DNA of 20,860 nucleotides. Source: JBBQKP01 sp038326995 (GTDB lineage Bacteria > Planctomycetota > Phycisphaerae > Tepidisphaerales > Tepidisphaeraceae). The notes under the pieces were generated by a model. The model did not search any database and was not told where the DNA came from. It worked only from the letters and a program-made list of their open reading frames with translations. Every line of letters begins with the position of its first letter. Positions within the stretch are counted from its first letter, which is position 1. The DNA is taken from positions 1 through 20,860 of the forward strand of contig JBBQKP010000040.1 of assembly GCA_038326995.1 (NCBI GenBank), read 5' to 3'. Positions 6,882 to 13,978 of this stretch are shown here, one piece after another. The position numbers were made by a program, and so were the translations under genes.

Positions 6882-8165
6882 ATGTCCATCACTCTCTCAT
6901 CCGATCAGATCAACCGATACAAGCGTCACCTCATCCTGCCGGAAGTCGGTATGGAGGGTCAGAAGAAACTCCTCGCCGCCAAAGTGCTGTGCATCGGCGC
7001 GGGCGGGCTGGGTTGCCCGATTTCGCTCTACCTCGCCGCGGCGGGCGTCGGCACGATCGGCCTGGCCGACGTCGATGTCGTTTCGCCATCCAACTTGCAG
7101 CGGCAAATCCTCTTCGGCGTGAAGCAGATCGGTCAGGACAAGGTCAAAGCCGCCGCCGACCGATTGCACGAACTCAATCCCGATCTCAAGGTCGTGCAGC
7201 ATAAGTGCGTCGTCAACGCATCCAACGTGCTCGACCTCATCGCCGACTACGACTACATCATCGACGGCACGGACAACTTCCCCACGCGATACTGCGTTGG
7301 CGATGCGTGTGTGCTGCTGAAAAAGCCCAACATCTACGGCAGCATCTTTCGCTTCGAGGGCATGGTCACCGTCTTCGCGCCGCACCTGAAAAATCCCGAT
7401 ACCGGCGAGGCAGGCCCGTGCTATCGATGCCTCTACCCCGAGCCCCCTGATCCGGGCAGCGTACCCAGCTGTGCAGAGGGCGGCGTTCTGGGCGTGCTGC
7501 CAGGCATCATCGGCACGCTGCAGGCGAATGAAGTCATCAAGCTGATTCTGGGAATCGGTAAGCCGCTCATCGGCCGACTCGTCACCTTCGCCGCGCTCGA
7601 CATGGAGTTTCGCACGTTCAAAATTCGACGTGACGTCGAATGCCCCGTGTGCGGCGACAACCCGACCATCACGGAGCCCGTCGATTACGAACAGTTCTGC
7701 GGCGTGCCGACCCTCGACCCTTCATCACTCGAAGAAACCCGTTCCGAAGTCAATCGAACACTGGAGCAAATGGGCGCCTCACCCAAACAATCCGTCGGCC
7801 TCGACGCACGCGGCCTTCCCCAGGGCTATCACCTTAAAGACGGCCTTGAAGTCTCGCCGCGGACCGTCAAAACCAAGCTCGACGCGAAAGAGACATTCAC
7901 GCTCATCGATTGCCGCCTTCCCAATGAGTGGGAGATCACCCACATCGAAGGCGCGACGCTCATCCCGCTTCAGCAGGTCAGCCAGCAGATCGACAAGCTC
8001 AAGGGCAAAGAAAACGACGAGATCATTGTCTACTGCCGCAGCGGAATGCGGAGTCTGAACTTCACGCAAATTCTCAAGCAGCAAGGCTTCACGAACGTCA
8101 AAAGCATGGCGGGCGGGATTCTGCTGTGGAACACCGACATCAACCCGGGCGGGCCGCAGTATTAG
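6882..8165 (+). CDS. moeB: MoeB/ThiF-type adenylyltransferase with C-terminal rhodanese domain
   Basis: The 427-residue protein is an E1-like enzyme that adenylates the C-terminal Gly-Gly of a ubiquitin-like sulfur carrier (MoaD, ThiS or similar). Its rhodanese domain would pass sulfur to the carrier for molybdopterin, thiamine, tRNA or cysteine thiolation. Seen in order: RYKRHLILPEVG, nucleotide-binding GAGGLG at 39-44, DGTDNF at 128-133, zinc cysteines CYRC (180, 183) and CPVC (254, 257), catalytic Cys197 in PSCAEGG, then a rhodanese domain at about 325-427 with active-site loop CRSGMR (Cys385). I chose ATG 6882 because MSITLSSDQINRYKRHL fits the family and GAGG lies at 6872-6875; the frame stays open to an ATG at 6756. 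No carrier gene is nearby. MITE-like elements bracket the gene. The TAG stop coincides with the edge of the second. Confidence 0.93.
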   Translation: MSITLSSDQINRYKRHLILPEVGMEGQKKLLAAKVLCIGAGGLGCPISLYLAAAGVGTIGLADVDVVSPSNLQRQILFGVKQIGQDKVKAAADRLHELNPDLKVVQHKCVVNASNVLDLIADYDYIIDGTDNFPTRYCVGDACVLLKKPNIYGSIFRFEGMVTVFAPHLKNPDTGEAGPCYRCLYPEPPDPGSVPSCAEGGVLGVLPGIIGTLQANEVIKLILGIGKPLIGRLVTFAALDMEFRTFKIRRDVECPVCGDNPTITEPVDYEQFCGVPTLDPSSLEETRSEVNRTLEQMGASPKQSVGLDARGLPQGYHLKDGLEVSPRTVKTKLDAKETFTLIDCRLPNEWEITHIEGATLIPLQQVSQQIDKLKGKENDEIIVYCRSGMRSLNFTQILKQQGFTNVKSMAGGILLWNTDINPGGPQY

Positions 8166-8332
8166 GGCTTTGTCATACTACAAATGATGGTTGATTCTGA
8201 AATCAATAATTCACAGTTCGGAGACCTTGTCCAAGTGTGAAATTTCAGTGGTACCGGCCTCTGGCCAGTGTTCATTTTCAGTGAGTAAATGGCATTTAGC
8301 TATTCCTAAAATCACTGTTTGACAGAGCACTA
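8163..8332 (-). mobile_element. MITE-like element 2 (170 bp, TA target), inverted relative to element 1
   Basis: The left tip TAGGGCTTTGTCATAC at 8163 and the right tip, read on the minus strand, TAGTGCTCTGTCAAAC ending at 8332, are inverted repeats matching at 13 of 16 positions with TA at both tips. The interior hairpin GGCC-TCT-GGCC is at 8257-8267. The element matches MITE 1 along its length in the opposite orientation. Its first three bases are the TAG stop codon of moeB: the TA is target DNA and the G is element DNA. Removing the element and one TA leaves TATTAGATC, so the pre-insertion gene would also have ended in TAG. No transposase is encoded. Confidence 0.78.
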
Positions 8333-8334
8333 GA

Positions 8335-8400
8335 TCTGGCCCGTCCGGCAGGACATTGCCATTCGAATAAATACCGAAATGGCTTGCCAGCCGGGCCGGA
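8335..8400. repeat. Palindromic repeat element, copy A, between convergent genes
   Basis: GGCCCGTCCGGCAGGACA at 8338-8355 recurs exactly at 20807-20824 and with one change at 12644-12661. Its partner arm, TTGCCAGCCGGGCCGGA at 8384-8400, is a mismatched reverse complement, so 8335-8400 can fold into a stem of about 16 pairs with two or three mismatches. It lies between the converging ends of moeB and the helicase gene and could act as a two-way terminator or mRNA-end stabiliser. Before MITE 2 arrived, it would have begun right after the moeB stop. It also contains a small GTCC-GGCA-GGAC hairpin. Confidence 0.65.
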
Positions 8401-8444
8401 GTTTGGCATTCGATATCACCGCGAATCGTCTCGCGACGACACTC

Positions 8445-10469
8445 TCACTCCGTCATCTCCATCAGCACCGCCTGCAGTTCCGCGACAAGGCCCGTCGCGC
8501 GATACGCAAAGACGTCGAGTCGATGCGTCGCACGCGTCGCGGCCACATAAAAGCTCGATCGGCCGTCCACGTTTTCTGAAATTTCGTTCGCAGAAATCAG
8601 AACCACGCACGCCGCGTCATGGCCCTTGCTCGAGTGAATCGTGCTGAACGTCAGCCGCTCGGGCAGGCCGAGCAGTTCATCCTTACGCTGAAACGTGAGG
8701 TGAATGTCGCGCACGCCCGGCAACTTCATCGCCTCAATCAGCCTGACAAGCTGCTGAATTTTCTGCTGCTTCGATGCCAGCACGAAAATATCCTGCGGCC
8801 GAACGTGGTGATCGACGATCAGCGATTTCACATGCGCCGCCGCGGCACGAAGTTCCTGCTCTTCACCCGCAAACACGCTGAGCGAAGGAAACGGCCCGTT
8901 GCGCGGAGCGAAGCGAAGCCGCATGAGTCCGCCCGCATCCTGCTTCACCAGCCCGCGTGACACCAGGGTCGGTAAGTCGGCAAAATCTCGACTAGGAATG
9001 CGCGCGCCTTCTTCGGCGCGCGTGCCGTACAGAACGTTCGTCGCCGCCTCGACGATCGGGCGCGTATTGCGAAAGCACCGGCTCATCACCGTCGCACGTC
9101 CGCGAATTTCAAGGCCCAGACTCAGCCAGTTCGGCCTCGGACGGCCGTAGAGATTCTGCGCGTCGTCATAAAACACAAAGAAGTTCGGCCTGGCGGTTTC
9201 GTCCGCGTTCGCCGCCTCACTGCCGCGGCAAAGCTGGAGCAGCAGCTTGTAATCCTCGGGCAAAAAGTCCTGGCCCTCATCAATGAAAATCGCGTCGAAG
9301 AGTTGTCGATCCACCGCGGCCGGGTCGAGCAGGCGCTTCTTGCGAAGGGCGTCGAGATAATCCACCGAGCGTTCGCGCTCATCCGCGTCGCCGACTTTGC
9401 GATACGTCCACAGGCCGCGCGTCGAAAGAAGAAACAGAAGCCGATTGAAGGAAGTCACTTCAATATTCGCCGCGGGAAAGGGGGAATCGGATCGTTGCCG
9501 CCACGCATGAGAAATGCGGTCGCGCAGCAGCGGCGCGAGGCTTCGATTGAAGCAGACCGCGAGCACGCGCGGCTCGTGAGGCCTGAGCGCTGTTGGATCG
9601 GGAAAGAGCAGCGCCTGCGTTCGCGTCGCACGCTGAAGATAACGCGCCGCCGCCGTCGCGAGCACAATTGTTTTACCACTCCCCGCAACGCCGCGAACCA
9701 GCCGCGGCCCGTCTGCCCAGTCCGCCTCGCTGAGTCGCTGCTGTTCGTCGGAGAGAAATTTAATCGCGTCGATGCCCGAATCAATCTGATGGCCGAGCGA
9801 ATCAAGCGGTGCCGATCGGTGAGGCCGTCGCAAGTCGGGAAGCACAAACACGCTCGTGTCGCCGAATGCGCCGAGCAAAGCCTCAAGCTCTGTTGTCGGC
9901 TGAATCAGAATCGGCTGCGCAGCGGCGTCGTCGCGGTCTGTCGCGCCGATCTTTTTTCGCAGATCACGCGTCGACAGATCGTCGGCGAATAGAAATTCGC
10001 ACGGACAGAATCCGCCCAGATGCTCAATCCACGCCGCCCGTGTGATTCGCGGAAAAACCACCCACGCGTGCAGCCGAATCGTCGGCTCACGCAGAAGCGT
10101 CGTTCGCATCGCGTCGCGCACGGCGAACATCGCACGATGCGCCTGATGAATCGGGCTTTGCAGCTTCACGCCGCTCGCGTAGCGGATTGCAATTTCCCCG
10201 CCCGCATTCACCGACACGATCGCGCAAAGCTCGCACCCTTTTACTTCAAAGACATCGACGCCGGTCTCGGGGTCGATGAGAACAATGTCGGGCGGGTGCG
10301 ATTTTCCACTCGCCATGCTGGGCTGACACAGCACCATCGATTCGGAATAGTCGAACGCCCGCGCAATAGAGGCAGCGACAATCCGCTCGCCGTCGTGCAT
10401 GGCCTCGCTCGCGCCCGTGACTTTGCAACTGAGTCGTGGGATGAGTTCTAAAAAGTCTTTCCTCCGCAT
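8445..10469 (-). CDS. NERD-domain UvrD/Rep-like superfamily 1 helicase
   Basis: The 674-residue protein fuses a nuclease-like domain to a superfamily 1 helicase. Residues about 25-150 match the NERD type: PPDIVLID (Asp61) followed by VFEVKG (Glu75, Lys77), the D...ExK signature of PD-(D/E)XK nucleases. Helicase motifs follow: Walker A GVAGSGKT at 260-267, Walker B FIDEGQDF (Asp397, Glu398), motif III FYDDAQNLYG, motif IV SRCFRNTRPI near 463-472, motif V FSTIHSSKGHD near 608-617 and motif VI YVAATRATHRL near 641-651. It likely unwinds and perhaps cuts DNA in repair. Related nuclease-helicase fusions also occur in anti-phage defence, but no defence partner is present. It starts 30 bases after kbl on the same strand and may share its transcript. 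ATG start at 10469. Confidence 0.9.
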   Translation of the reverse strand: MRRKDFLELIPRLSCKVTGASEAMHDGERIVAASIARAFDYSESMVLCQPSMASGKSHPPDIVLIDPETGVDVFEVKGCELCAIVSVNAGGEIAIRYASGVKLQSPIHQAHRAMFAVRDAMRTTLLREPTIRLHAWVVFPRITRAAWIEHLGGFCPCEFLFADDLSTRDLRKKIGATDRDDAAAQPILIQPTTELEALLGAFGDTSVFVLPDLRRPHRSAPLDSLGHQIDSGIDAIKFLSDEQQRLSEADWADGPRLVRGVAGSGKTIVLATAAARYLQRATRTQALLFPDPTALRPHEPRVLAVCFNRSLAPLLRDRISHAWRQRSDSPFPAANIEVTSFNRLLFLLSTRGLWTYRKVGDADERERSVDYLDALRKKRLLDPAAVDRQLFDAIFIDEGQDFLPEDYKLLLQLCRGSEAANADETARPNFFVFYDDAQNLYGRPRPNWLSLGLEIRGRATVMSRCFRNTRPIVEAATNVLYGTRAEEGARIPSRDFADLPTLVSRGLVKQDAGGLMRLRFAPRNGPFPSLSVFAGEEQELRAAAAHVKSLIVDHHVRPQDIFVLASKQQKIQQLVRLIEAMKLPGVRDIHLTFQRKDELLGLPERLTFSTIHSSKGHDAACVVLISANEISENVDGRSSFYVAATRATHRLDVFAYRATGLVAELQAVLMEMTE

Positions 10470-10499
10470 GCCGACTTTCGATAAAATGCCTACTTGCTG

Positions 10500-11696
10500 C
10501 TAATGCGTGGTCTGCCTAATCGATTCAAAAACACCCGCCGCGAATCGCACATCGCTCTCACTCAGCGCCGCCGACATCTGTGTGCGGATGCGCGCCTTGC
10601 CCTGCGGCACGACCGGGAAACTGAACGCGACGGCGAACACGCCCTGCTCCGCGAGTCGCTGCGAAAACGTACCCGCGATTTTCGCATCGTAAAACATCAC
10701 CGGAATGATCGCGTGCTCGCCCGGCACTAAATCAAAGCCACTACTCTTCATGAGTTCTCTGAACAGCTTTGTATTGGTCCTCAACTGCTCTCGGCGTGTC
10801 TGGCCTTCGCTTCCTCGAACCAGGTCAATCGCCTTGAGCGTTCCGCCGACGACGGGCGCGGGCAGCGCGTTGCTAAAGAGATAAGGGCGCGAACGCTGAC
10901 GAAGCAGATCGACAATCGGCCGACGCGCTGCGGTGTAGCCGCCCGCCGCTCCGCCCAGTGCTTTACCGAACGTGCCCGTCGTGATGTCGATTCGCCCGAG
11001 GACGCCCTTAAGTTCGTGCGTGCCGCGGCCCGTCGCTCCGAGAAAACCCGTCGCGTGGCAATCATCGAAGTGAACGATCGCGCCGAATTCATCCGCAAGA
11101 TCGCAGACTTTATCCAGCGGCGCGATTCGGCCGTCCATGCTGAACACGCCGTCGGTCGAAATGAGCTTGAACCGCGCGCCTTCGTCATTGGCCTGCTGAA
11201 GCTTGGCGCGAAGGTCGTCCATGTCGGCGTTGGCGTATCGATATCGCTTGGCCTTGCAAAGGCGAATGCCGTCGATGATCGACGCGTGGTTCAGCTGGTC
11301 TGAGATGACCGCGTCCTCGGGCCCGAGCAGTGTTTCGAACAGGCCGCCGTTGGCGTCGAAGCAGGAGCTGTAGAGGATCGCGTCGTCCATGCCAACGAGC
11401 TGTGCGACGGAGGCTTCGAGTTGTTTATGAATGTCCTGCGTGCCGCAGATGAACCGCACGGATGCCGTGCCGAAGCCGTGCGAGTCGATCGTCTTCTTCG
11501 CCGCGTCAAGGACTTCGGGATGGTCGGCCAGACCCAGATAATTATTCGCACAGAGATTGATCGATGACGGCAGGGGCGATTCAAGTTCGACTCGGCCGCG
11601 CTGGGGCGAGGTGATGACACGCTCGTGCTTCTCAAGCCCCTCTTCGCGAATGGAATTGAGCGTGGTGGAAACGTGATCGAGGAAAGCGGTGGACAT
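10500..11696 (-). CDS. kbl: 2-amino-3-ketobutyrate coenzyme A ligase (glycine C-acetyltransferase)
   Basis: This PLP enzyme cleaves 2-amino-3-ketobutyrate with CoA to glycine and acetyl-CoA, the second step of threonine breakdown. At 398 residues it has exactly the length of the E. coli enzyme. Kbl-specific stretches are strongly conserved: RFICGTQDIHKQLE, ILYSSCFDANGGLFETLLG, NHASIIDGIRLCKAKRYRYAN, STDGVFSMDGRIAPL and SRPYLFSNALPAP. The PLP lysine is Lys245 in TGTFGKALGGAAGGY, and HFDDCHATGF holds the cofactor Asp and His. It is distinguishable from BioF and serine palmitoyltransferase relatives by these blocks. No threonine dehydrogenase (tdh) is adjacent; the neighbours are a nucleotidyltransferase (35 bases upstream) and the helicase (30 bases downstream). 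ATG start, no obvious Shine-Dalgarno. Confidence 0.97.
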   Translation of the reverse strand: MSTAFLDHVSTTLNSIREEGLEKHERVITSPQRGRVELESPLPSSINLCANNYLGLADHPEVLDAAKKTIDSHGFGTASVRFICGTQDIHKQLEASVAQLVGMDDAILYSSCFDANGGLFETLLGPEDAVISDQLNHASIIDGIRLCKAKRYRYANADMDDLRAKLQQANDEGARFKLISTDGVFSMDGRIAPLDKVCDLADEFGAIVHFDDCHATGFLGATGRGTHELKGVLGRIDITTGTFGKALGGAAGGYTAARRPIVDLLRQRSRPYLFSNALPAPVVGGTLKAIDLVRGSEGQTRREQLRTNTKLFRELMKSSGFDLVPGEHAIIPVMFYDAKIAGTFSQRLAEQGVFAVAFSFPVVPQGKARIRTQMSAALSESDVRFAAGVFESIRQTTH

Positions 11697-11731
11697 GGTA
11701 TTGGGTGTTGTGATTCGTTTTACACAAAATT

Positions 11732-12562
11732 TTAAAGCTCTACCGGAGTGCCCTTAAGTTTCGCGCTCACCGATGCGATGTCGTTGCGGCTCGACATGTC
11801 GAGCACGCCGCCCGCGAACCGGACGGCAGTGAAGGTCTCGTGGAGTTGATCGACGCAATATTGGGCGGCGTCGGTCACCTCGTATTCGCCGCGAAGGCTT
11901 GGAGCGATCGCGCGGCACGCGTCGAACACCTTGGTCGAGAAGTGCCAGCAGTTCATGCTGAGATAAAGCGGCGTGCCCAGAAGTCTAATAATTGCCGCGC
12001 CGGGCTTCTCATGAATGCGAACGAAACGGCCTTCGTCGCCGATCTCGACGGCGGCGAATTTGCTCACGCGCTCCGCATCAATATTTCCGCCCGCAATCAT
12101 CGCGGCACTCTCGAATGCGACCAGGCCCGGCCCCGAAAGCTGACGGAGCTGACGCAGGGCTTCGATCGGGTAGTAGTTGTCCGAATTGATCATTACAAAC
12201 GACTCGCCCGAAGCCCACGCTTCCGCCGCGGCGACGGCACTGGCGGTGCCGAGCGGTTTGGGCTGAACCGCGAAACCAATCGACAGGCGATGCGTTTTGA
12301 GCGTGCCGTAGTAATCGCGCAGCTGATGGTGATCCGGGCCGATCACCAAACACACCTGAGTAAAGCCGGCTTCGGCCAGCGCGTGAAGCACGTAGTCGAG
12401 GAACGGCCTGTCGATGGGGATGAGCGCCTTCACGCCGCTCTCTGCGGCCGCGGCCTGATCGGACGAGAGGGCCGCGCCGTCGTCGGCCTTTCGCATTCGC
12501 GTGCCGAGCCCCGCCGCGAGAATCACCGCCCGCGTCGTCTGATTTATCTTTCCCTCTGCCAT
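11732..12562 (-). CDS. Sugar-nucleotidyltransferase-like protein (NTP_transferase family)
   Basis: The 276-residue protein has the fold that couples a nucleoside triphosphate to a sugar phosphate. Signatures are AVILAAGLGTRMRK (GLGTRM at 18-23), a Lys in VKALIPIDRPFLDYVLHAL (Lys45), PKPLGTASAV and INSDNYYP (Asp128, likely metal ligand). The C-terminal part lacks the left-handed helix repeats of GlmU, so only nucleotidyl transfer is suggested. Between GTRMRK and the KALIP motif lies an Ala/Ser-rich insert of a dozen or so residues not usual in RfbA or GalU, which may affect the nucleotide loop. The substrate cannot be told from sequence. ATG start at 12562, 35 bases upstream of kbl. A palindromic repeat element lies 80-170 bases upstream. 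Confidence 0.8.
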   Translation of the reverse strand: MAEGKINQTTRAVILAAGLGTRMRKADDGAALSSDQAAAAESGVKALIPIDRPFLDYVLHALAEAGFTQVCLVIGPDHHQLRDYYGTLKTHRLSIGFAVQPKPLGTASAVAAAEAWASGESFVMINSDNYYPIEALRQLRQLSGPGLVAFESAAMIAGGNIDAERVSKFAAVEIGDEGRFVRIHEKPGAAIIRLLGTPLYLSMNCWHFSTKVFDACRAIAPSLRGEYEVTDAAQYCVDQLHETFTAVRFAGGVLDMSSRNDIASVSAKLKGTPVEL

Positions 12563-12640
12563 GGTCAGGCAGGATATGCGAAGCTCCGGATTTTCGCGAC
12601 GGCGGGGACGTAATCACACCACACGCTCACGAGGCAATCA

Positions 12641-12733
12641 TCTGGCACGTCCGGCAGGACATTTTCATCTTTGGTTTTGCCAGTCAACCGTCGGTCCGAA
12701 AGACAATGCAATGTCGCGTGCGGACGGGCCAGA
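12641..12733. repeat. Palindromic repeat element, copies B and D as an inverted pair
   Basis: CGTCCGGCAGGACA at 12648-12661 is part of copy B of the family seen at 8335 and 20804. In inverted orientation, 12708-12733 carries a diverged copy D: read on the minus strand it begins TCTGGCCCGTCCG and ends GACATTGC, with a few bases changed between. The outer 13 bases of the two copies (12641-12653, 12721-12733) are reverse complements with one mismatch, giving a 93-bp element able to form a long hairpin. It sits between the HD-GYP gene end and the nucleotidyltransferase start. Confidence 0.7.
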
Positions 12734-12737
12734 AACG

Positions 12738-12756
12738 CGAAGGGTCCCCCGCTTCG
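12738..12756 (-). terminator. Weak candidate terminator downstream of the HD-GYP gene
   Basis: Read on the minus strand, CGAAG at 12756-12752 and CTTCG at 12742-12738 form a stem extended by two G-C pairs after a one-base bulge. Only a short TTTCT follows a few bases later. It lies 50-70 bases after the HD-GYP stop. The T-run is poor, so confidence is low. Confidence 0.25.
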
Positions 12757-12805
12757 TGCGCGGCTCTTTTTAAAACGCGAGTCAGGCACATCAAGGAAAA
12801 ACATC

Positions 12806-13936
12806 TCACGGATTTTGCGCACTCCGCTCGGCCTCAAGCACCGCCGCTTCCAGCGCTTTGGCGATGTTCGGGTCAAACATCTCGCCCGCGCCTTCTGTGA
12901 TTTCCGCAAGCGCGTAATCTCGCGGCCACGCGGGCTTGTAGATTCGCGTGCTGGTGAGCGCGTCATACACATCGGCGATATGAACGAGGCGCGCTTCGAC
13001 GGGAATCGCGTCGCCGGCCAGGCCGTCCGGATAGCCGCTGCCGTCGAAGTTTTCGTGGTGATGTCGTGCGATGAGTCTTGCGACGCTGAAGAATGGCTTG
13101 TCGACGATGATCCGCTCGGCAACGAGGGTGTGCTGACGCATGATGAGCTGTTCGTCATCGTCCAGAGGGCCGGGCTTGTTGAGGATGTGATCGGGCACGC
13201 GAAGCTTGCCCACGTCGTGAAGAATGCTGCTGTAGCCGATCTGATCGGCCTCGGTTTCTGAGAAGCCGATGGTCAACGCGATCGCACGCGCGAGCTTCTG
13301 CACGCGGCGAACATGCTGCGCGGTGTCGTGGTCCTTGGCCTCGGCGGCTTCGGCAAGCATGTAAATGGCGTCGAGGTTGGCGATGTGAAGATCGGCGGTG
13401 CGCTCGCGCACTCGGCCTTCCAGCAATTGATTGTTGTCGCGCAGCTCAAGGGCCTGGTCTAGCACGGTATTGCTCATGTTGACCACGAACTCATACTGCT
13501 TCTGCATGCTTTGGCGTGTCGCTTCCAGACGGCTGATGTCGATGCAGGTGATGATGCGAAAGTCCGGGTGAGGCTGGATGAGTGTGTCGATTTGCGACGC
13601 AGACACTTCTTGCATTCCCGACAGGTCGAGCGCGCCCGCAGACCCGGCGACGGCGAAACGTCCGCCCGCGGCCGAGGGAAGCGTAAAGCGCTCTTCACGC
13701 GTTGATTCGAAAAACCGTCGAACAACCCCGGCCAACTGTTGCCGCTCCTGATCGTCGGCACACAACAAAAACGCGCTTTGCCCGACGATCTGCTGTCGCG
13801 ACAGGCCCGTCAGAAGTTCAAATTGCCGATTGACGTGGCGGACATTCGCGACGCGATCCAGGACGATGGTGACGCAGTAAAGCGCGTCAAGCACGCCGAA
13901 GAAGGTCGAAAGATTGCCGGGTGTCGAATCAATCAA
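12806..13936 (-). CDS. PAS-like plus HD-GYP domain protein, putative cyclic-di-GMP phosphodiesterase
   Basis: The 376-residue protein has an N-terminal PAS-like sensor (about residues 10-135; VRHVNRQFELLTGLSRQQIVGQS is typical), a coiled helical linker (about 137-185) and a C-terminal HD-GYP domain. Metal and signature residues are intact: His207 region, SILHDVGKLRVP (His240-Asp241) and HHENFDGSGYPDGL (His293 to Pro303). HD-GYP enzymes hydrolyse cyclic-di-GMP or related dinucleotides. No receiver or membrane domain is seen. The longest frame starts with TTG at 13936 without a Shine-Dalgarno. Upstream it stays open, with no stop, to the sbtA TAG at 13981-13979, which is in the same frame. It lies 42 bases after sbtA and is probably co-transcribed. 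Confidence 0.9.
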   Translation of the reverse strand: MIDSTPGNLSTFFGVLDALYCVTIVLDRVANVRHVNRQFELLTGLSRQQIVGQSAFLLCADDQERQQLAGVVRRFFESTREERFTLPSAAGGRFAVAGSAGALDLSGMQEVSASQIDTLIQPHPDFRIITCIDISRLEATRQSMQKQYEFVVNMSNTVLDQALELRDNNQLLEGRVRERTADLHIANLDAIYMLAEAAEAKDHDTAQHVRRVQKLARAIALTIGFSETEADQIGYSSILHDVGKLRVPDHILNKPGPLDDDEQLIMRQHTLVAERIIVDKPFFSVARLIARHHHENFDGSGYPDGLAGDAIPVEARLVHIADVYDALTSTRIYKPAWPRDYALAEITEGAGEMFDPNIAKALEAAVLEAERSAQNP

Positions 13937-13978
13937 GCGAGGGAAGGATACGCGAGAAGGCGAAATCTGAAAGAAATT

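Noticed and set aside
8335..8362. Short ORFs reading MSCRTGQ or VLPDGP from the palindromic repeat
   Set aside because: The same peptide words arise at each intergenic copy because the DNA element is repeated. There is no start context or length to support genes.
11840..12613. A 257-codon plus-strand frame across the nucleotidyltransferase gene
   Set aside because: The minus strand carries clear family motifs, and the plus frame has no domain and is Arg/Ala-rich.
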